A stretch of DNA of 64,000 bases, from the NCBI GenBank assembly GCA_963678855.1, contig OY787448.1:2728001-2792000 (forward strand), in the 5' to 3' direction. Positions 59,544 through 64,000 of this stretch are shown one piece after another (position 1 is the stretch's first letter; every line of letters begins with the position of its first letter). The stretch comes from F22 sp963678855 (GTDB lineage: Bacteria > Bacteroidota > Bacteroidia > Bacteroidales > Bacteroidaceae). The notes under the pieces are model-generated. The model saw nothing but the letters and a program-made list of their open reading frames with translations, had not been told where the DNA came from and did not search any database. The translations under genes were made by a program, and so were the position numbers.

Positions 59544-62162
59544 ATGAGAAAAGGCAGTGTACTCCTTTTGTTTGTTTTATTGTCATATTTTTGCTTTCAG
59601 CTGCATGCAGAAGATAGCAAAAAAGTTGTGGTGTATTTGATTCAGTCGTATTCACCTCAAGTGCCTTGTGCTAAAGATTGGAACAACGGTATATTACACA
59701 AGCTTCAACAACAACGAAAATCTATTGATTTACGAGTTCGTTATTTACATGCCAAATATTGGTCGTATGAGGAAGAAAAAGCCATAATGCACAATTTAAC
59801 GGATACGATTATTTCTTGTAAAGCAGCACTTGTTATAACTCAAGGTGATGAAGCAACAGCTTCATTCTTGACATCTGGTCATCCCAGAAGAGCAGATATT
59901 CCTGTACTCGTTATGGGAGTTCAGCATCCAAACTATAAATTGTTTGAGAGGTTTCCTCACGTATTTGGCTACGTTTGTGAGCCAGATTACTTAAAACTTT
60001 TAGAGATAGCAATACGAATGTTTCCTGACAAAAAGGAAGTGTTCTGTATCAATGATGATGGATATTTGTCGCAACAAGCTAGCATTGACTTTCATCGTGA
60101 CTGGAAGACATTTAATCAAAAGCATTCAGGCTATAAGTTAAGAGTATATGACGCAACGAAAGTATATAGTTTTGAGTTAATAACTAAGATGACATATCCG
60201 AGATATGTTGGCCAATCTATAGCTATTATTCCCAAATGGTCTCCATTTGTTACAGTTTTAGGTAAGAATTCTAAATGTCCTTACTTCACGGCTGAAGCGA
60301 TGGCACTGCGTAATGGTGCTTATGCTGCGTTAGCTCCAGACCCTTATCAATTAAGTCTAGATATAGGCGATTTACTACTTAAATATTTAAATCGTAGTAT
60401 AATACCTTCTCAGTTTGGTCTTCGTCCTTATGATAAGGATGTTATGCAGTTTGACTATAAACAGTTGAAGTACTTTCAGACACCATATGAGCTCGCAAAT
60501 CAAGAGGGTAACATCATAAATATCAGTTATTACGACAAATACCGCAATGAGATTGTTGCTAGTCTTATAATATTGCTTGTAGCATTTACTATTATGACAG
60601 CAATTACAATTGTCTATCGGCGAAAACAGCATAGTAAGCAAATAGAATTTCGCTTGCAGGAGGAGGTTCAAGAGAAACTACAACGCCAAAAGGAAGAATT
60701 TGATAATATATTCCATTCGATGAACGATTGTATGGCAACATACACAGTTGACACTAAAATACACTACATAAATTACACTTTGCGTAAACTTATCAATGGC
60801 GAACATTTCTCTTTGGATGAGTTGGATTCTAAAAAATATGATGGGTTACCAGCGGGAAGTTTTTATCATATCATATATAATGAAAAGAATATTTTAAATG
60901 ATTTGATTGATAAAACTTTGAAAACCAAGAAGGTAGTTCAGTTGCCGAAACCTTCTTTTGTCGAAATAGTGGATACTCATAGAGCTTATCCTATTGCCGG
61001 TAGTATGTTTCCAGTGTTTTCAAATAGTGAAATTACTGGCGTTGCTTTAAGTTTTCGCAATATCGCTGATGAGGAAATAAACAAGAGTCTGTTTGATCTT
61101 GCTGTAAAGAATGCTCATATTATACCATGGAGATTTGCGTTCTCCTCTGGTGAATTTACTTTCCCTATGAATAGCTTGGAAGCTTTGGGGTATGGGGAAA
61201 AGACATCTATGACAAGAAGTGAGCTAAGACATAAGATTCATCCTGATGACCTGAGGTATGGAGAAGCATTGTTTACAGGAATGCAAGGAGACAAAGCAAA
61301 CGTATTCCAAATGCGTATTGTTGACATATATGGAAGATACCATTGGTTTGAGGTTAGATGTACTTATATGAAAGGAATCATCAACAACCAGATGAGTTAT
61401 AATATTGTTGGAGTTTGTCAAAATATCCAACAGTTTAAGGAGTCAGAACAAGTTTTGATAGAGGCTCGAGAAGCTGCTGAAGAAGCAGATAAGATGAAGA
61501 GCACATTTTTGGCTAATATGAGTCATGAGATTAGAACACCACTAAATGCTATCGTTGGTTTTACTTCTATTCTACCTGACCTGTTGTCTTCATCGAGTAA
61601 AGCAGAATTGGACGAAATGATTCTCTCTGTTAGAACGAACTCTGATTTATTATTAAATTTGATTAGAGATGTTATGGAACTTTCTAGTATTCAAACTGAT
61701 ACAATGAATTACACTTTCAATGACTGTCATTTGAGCACTTTGTTGTCGACCGCGTACAAAGTGTATAGTCCTAACTGCCCTGTAGGTGTGGATTTTCAAT
61801 TAGATATTCCTGAAATAGGCAATGTTAATATTACTACAGATGATAAGAAGTTGGATCATATTCTATCTAGTTTATTAAATAATGCCTTTAAGTTTACGAC
61901 TAAGGGTTATGTAAAACTTGGATGTGATGTAGATAAAGAGAACAATAAAGTAGTCATTTATGTAGAAGATACGGGATGTGGGATTCCAGAAGAAGAGCAA
62001 TCTCGTATTTTTGAACGTTTCTACAAAGCTAATGAGTTTAAACAAGGAGCTGGTCTGGGACTTAATCTTTGTCGTGTATTAGTTGATAATTTAGGGGGTG
62101 AGATAAATGTACACTCTACTGTAGGTGAAGGCAGCCGATTTGAAGTCTGTTTACCAGGGTAG
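59544..62162 (+). CDS. Orphan sensor histidine kinase with periplasmic binding-like and PAS domains
   Basis: Membrane sensor kinase of 872 aa. The start at 59544 gives a signal peptide (MRKGSVLLLFVLLSYFCFQLHAED); the longer frame from 59475 begins inside the promoter. The periplasmic ABC-substrate-binding-like domain (about 25-320, VVVYLIQSYSPQVPCAKDW) is followed by a membrane span (about 335-360), a coiled linker, one or two PAS domains (about 390-625) and HisKA with His661 in NMSHEIRTPLNA, then HATPase (LLNNAFKF, DTGCGIPEEEQ, GAGLGLNLC). There is no receiver domain or adjacent regulator. It shares its layout with the kinase at 28915. Confidence 0.87.
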   Translation: MRKGSVLLLFVLLSYFCFQLHAEDSKKVVVYLIQSYSPQVPCAKDWNNGILHKLQQQRKSIDLRVRYLHAKYWSYEEEKAIMHNLTDTIISCKAALVITQGDEATASFLTSGHPRRADIPVLVMGVQHPNYKLFERFPHVFGYVCEPDYLKLLEIAIRMFPDKKEVFCINDDGYLSQQASIDFHRDWKTFNQKHSGYKLRVYDATKVYSFELITKMTYPRYVGQSIAIIPKWSPFVTVLGKNSKCPYFTAEAMALRNGAYAALAPDPYQLSLDIGDLLLKYLNRSIIPSQFGLRPYDKDVMQFDYKQLKYFQTPYELANQEGNIINISYYDKYRNEIVASLIILLVAFTIMTAITIVYRRKQHSKQIEFRLQEEVQEKLQRQKEEFDNIFHSMNDCMATYTVDTKIHYINYTLRKLINGEHFSLDELDSKKYDGLPAGSFYHIIYNEKNILNDLIDKTLKTKKVVQLPKPSFVEIVDTHRAYPIAGSMFPVFSNSEITGVALSFRNIADEEINKSLFDLAVKNAHIIPWRFAFSSGEFTFPMNSLEALGYGEKTSMTRSELRHKIHPDDLRYGEALFTGMQGDKANVFQMRIVDIYGRYHWFEVRCTYMKGIINNQMSYNIVGVCQNIQQFKESEQVLIEAREAAEEADKMKSTFLANMSHEIRTPLNAIVGFTSILPDLLSSSSKAELDEMILSVRTNSDLLLNLIRDVMELSSIQTDTMNYTFNDCHLSTLLSTAYKVYSPNCPVGVDFQLDIPEIGNVNITTDDKKLDHILSSLLNNAFKFTTKGYVKLGCDVDKENNKVVIYVEDTGCGIPEEEQSRIFERFYKANEFKQGAGLGLNLCRVLVDNLGGEINVHSTVGEGSRFEVCLPG

Positions 62163-62185
62163 TGAATGTTTTTATATTGATGACT

Positions 62186-63622
62186 TTATTTGATACCAAG
62201 TTCTATATACTGTCTGTACCTACTTTCTACATCTTTTACATATTGATATGTCTCAGCACCTCTAAAGTATCCAAATCGACATACAGAATCGGTATAGTAT
62301 TTTTCTTTTGATTTTAGAAGGATAAAACGTTCTACATTATCATCCCACACAGTGGGGTCAGCACCATATTTCTTTGCTAACGCAATGGCGTCGAGTACAT
62401 GACCAAGACCTGAATTATAAGCTGCTAGTTCAAATTTATATCGTTCAGAGGCCTTAGGAACGCGTCGTTTAAGACTACGCTCTAAACTATTCATGTAATT
62501 AACTGCACCTTTAACGCTATAACGAGGGTTTTCCTCTCGTCCTTCGGGCACACCCATAGCCTGAGCTGTTGCTGGCATGAGCTGCATAATGCCTTTGGCA
62601 CCCACCCAAGAAATCACTGTAGAATCGAATCGGCTCTCTGTATAAGCGATTGCAGCAAGCAGTCGCCAATCCCAACCGTTTGGAATCCCAAATTCTTTAA
62701 AGAACTCATCAAATGGAGAAATTCTGTTGTCCTTTACTGATAAAACTGGTGCTTTGGCTCTCAACTTACTATACTCGAAGTATCGTTTCATGTTAGCCTT
62801 ATAAGCAGGCTTTTGTACAAAAGCTTTGCTCCAAGTATTTAACGTGTCAGCAAGCATTAAGGCATCACGTCCAACAGCCCATTGGGCACGTTGATCGTAG
62901 CTTACAGCTAGATCGACACGTAAGTTAGGAAAGTATGTCTTATTATATTTAGCAACATCCTCGTCTGCAATGGTATAACCCATTCGTCCAAAAGCTACTT
63001 TGGTAATCAATTCTTCTGCATTGAGACTATCAGATGGAATATATACAATATCAATGCCTCCACCAAGCTCTTCTTGCAAGTTGTCGATACGTTCACGATA
63101 TTTTTTCTCGGATACGTAGACACGCTGACCCACAAGTTGGGTGACATCATTGATTTGCCTTTGTCCAGCTTTGCGTTGTACGAGTACTTGGTGTGATACA
63201 CTTTCTGGACCACAATAGCGCAAGCTATCTTTCCAAGTTTTGTTTATAGGGAGGTAGTAACTGACAATGTCAACCTCTTTCCTTTGGAGCATCTGAAATA
63301 AACCTCTCACATCTTTGGCAGTGTGTATTTCAAGTTGCACGCCTAGGTGTTGGGCAAATTGTTCTGCAAGATCATATTGCCAACCCACTTGTTCACCACG
63401 GTAGATGAAATAAGAGGTCCCACTGTAAAGAGTGCCGATATGCAGCGTGTCTCTGTCAATGATTTCTTGTAAATCATCTTGTTGAATTTCGATTGCTTTT
63501 TTTTCTGGATGAAACAGAAAAAATAATATAACAGGTAAAAGGATAGCCAACAAGACAGCTACCTTTTTCAAGATAGCTGTCCTAGTATGATGTTCAGATG
63601 TCCACTGAAAGAGCACTTTCAT
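62186..63622 (-). CDS. mltF: Membrane-bound lytic murein transglycosylase F-like protein
   Basis: Peptidoglycan lyase of 478 aa with an N-terminal membrane anchor (about 19-41, VAVLLAILLPVILFFLF). An extracellular solute-binding (SBP_bac_3-like) domain spans about 55-290 (LHIGTLYSGTSYFIYRGEQVGWQYDLAEQFA), and the SLT catalytic domain about 310-455. The catalytic glutamate is in AYTESRFD (about residue 327), followed by GAKGIMQLMPATAQAMG and AAYNSGLGHV. The architecture equals E. coli MltF (518 aa). It abuts the uridine kinase stop directly (TAA then ATG), so the two genes are one operon. Confidence 0.93.
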   Translation of the reverse strand: MKVLFQWTSEHHTRTAILKKVAVLLAILLPVILFFLFHPEKKAIEIQQDDLQEIIDRDTLHIGTLYSGTSYFIYRGEQVGWQYDLAEQFAQHLGVQLEIHTAKDVRGLFQMLQRKEVDIVSYYLPINKTWKDSLRYCGPESVSHQVLVQRKAGQRQINDVTQLVGQRVYVSEKKYRERIDNLQEELGGGIDIVYIPSDSLNAEELITKVAFGRMGYTIADEDVAKYNKTYFPNLRVDLAVSYDQRAQWAVGRDALMLADTLNTWSKAFVQKPAYKANMKRYFEYSKLRAKAPVLSVKDNRISPFDEFFKEFGIPNGWDWRLLAAIAYTESRFDSTVISWVGAKGIMQLMPATAQAMGVPEGREENPRYSVKGAVNYMNSLERSLKRRVPKASERYKFELAAYNSGLGHVLDAIALAKKYGADPTVWDDNVERFILLKSKEKYYTDSVCRFGYFRGAETYQYVKDVESRYRQYIELGIK

Positions 63623-64000
63623 TTACATATGTTTTTTGACGTACATGCGTAAGATATCAATTGCTACATGGTTGCTGCCACCTTCAGGTACAATCAAGTC
63701 GGCATATCTTTTACATGGTTCGATAAACTGATCATGCATAGGCTTTAGGACTCTTGTATATCTTTCCATTACAGCTTCTGCAGTACGTCCTCTTTCTGCA
63801 ATATCTCGCTGAATCACTCGGATAAGACGTTCGTCAGCATCTGTATCAACAAATACTTTAAGGTCCATCAAGTCACGTAGCTTAGGATCACTTAGAGCTA
63901 AGATACCTTCAATAATGATGACATTGAGGGGCTCAATATGAATAGTCTCAGGTTGACGAGTACATGAGATATAACTGTAGGTAGGTTGCTCAATAGCGCT
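63623..64000 (-). CDS. udk: Uridine kinase, C-terminal part (gene runs off the window)
   Basis: Phosphorylates uridine and cytidine to UMP and CMP. The frame is open from the window edge, so the N-terminal part with the P-loop is missing; 125 residues of about 205 are visible. Preserved family stretches are LNVIIIEGILALSDPKLRDLMDLKVFVDTDADERLIRVIQRD and ERGRTAEAVMERY, which include the nucleoside-contacting region. A start at 63871 would be internal and wrong. It is transcribed just ahead of mltF with no gap. Confidence 0.93.
   Translation of the reverse strand, partial: SAIEQPTYSYISCTRQPETIHIEPLNVIIIEGILALSDPKLRDLMDLKVFVDTDADERLIRVIQRDIAERGRTAEAVMERYTRVLKPMHDQFIEPCKRYADLIVPEGGSNHVAIDILRMYVKKHM

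Overview
The window looks like a chromosome segment of an anaerobic or microaerophilic Bacteroidota bacterium, order Bacteroidales (a Bacteroidaceae or Prevotellaceae-type gut/oral anaerobe; the genus cannot be fixed from sequence alone). Evidence: starts lack Shine-Dalgarno sequences; at least twelve promoters have the Bacteroidota form TTG/TTTG, 19-21 bp, TAnnTTTG; there is a carboxypeptidase-regulatory/TonB-dependent receptor; the glycogen genes run debranching enzyme, GT4 synthase, GH57; a BtuG-type beta-propeller lipoprotein sits in the B12 locus; the tmRNA encodes a GETN-type tag; and several Bacteroidales-only small secreted families are present (DUF3836, DUF4348, NigD-like). Pyruvate formate-lyase with its activase fits anaerobic fermentation. 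No prophage, integrase, transposase or CRISPR array is visible.

Layout. 0.1-3.9 kb: TonB-dependent receptor paired with a secreted acid-phosphatase-like enzyme. 4.2-9.9 kb: housekeeping run tex, yjbR-like, biotin ligase, pyrH, frr, rsgA. 10-12.2 kb (minus): glycosyltransferase and LpxH-like hydrolase. 12.5-15.6 kb: pflB and pflA, each with its own promoter and an FNR-like box upstream of pflB. 15.6-20.1 kb: a poorly characterised stretch with a promoter-terminator unit that may be a small RNA, a lipoprotein phosphoesterase, a repeat/palindrome cluster and three unknown secreted or membrane proteins. 20.2-28.8 kb (minus): M16 protease, kdsA, lipid kinase, miaA, M24 peptidase, gdhA. 28.9-31 kb: orphan sensor kinase with a periplasmic-binding-like input domain. 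31-32.3 kb: two decayed genes, a small remnant and a frameshifted Crp/Fnr regulator, separated by a 22-bp inverted repeat. 32.3-38 kb: marC and the glycogen cluster. 38.2-46.4 kb: an unknown membrane-anchored protein, then a cobalamin-riboswitch-controlled uptake locus (TonB receptor, BtuG-like, BtuF-like, permease, ATPase). 46.7-49.1 kb: divergent kbl and threonine dehydrogenase. 49.2-52 kb: DUF4348-like lipoprotein, murB, MBL hydrolase. 52-55.1 kb: tmRNA, flippase, DUF3836-like protein, tRNA-Ser(GCU). 55.2-62.2 kb: AspT-type transporter (minus), then DMP19-like, NigD-like, Yip1 and smpB genes and a second orphan sensor kinase. 62.2-64 kb (minus): mltF-like lytic transglycosylase and the truncated end of uridine kinase.

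How the genes work together: the most coherent system is B12 import (riboswitch, outer-membrane receptor, surface binder, periplasmic binder, inner-membrane ABC transporter). Threonine catabolism (threonine to 2-amino-3-oxobutyrate to glycine plus acetyl-CoA), glycogen turnover, anaerobic pyruvate cleavage and the trans-translation pair ssrA/smpB are also complete here. I did not find a clear, wholly new multi-gene system. The best candidates for new biology are the compact promoter-terminator units at 15665-15763 and 42962-43052, the terminator/promoter overlap between pflB and pflA, the palindrome cluster at 17531-17598, the dyad around the marC -7 box, and the paired orphan sensor kinases.
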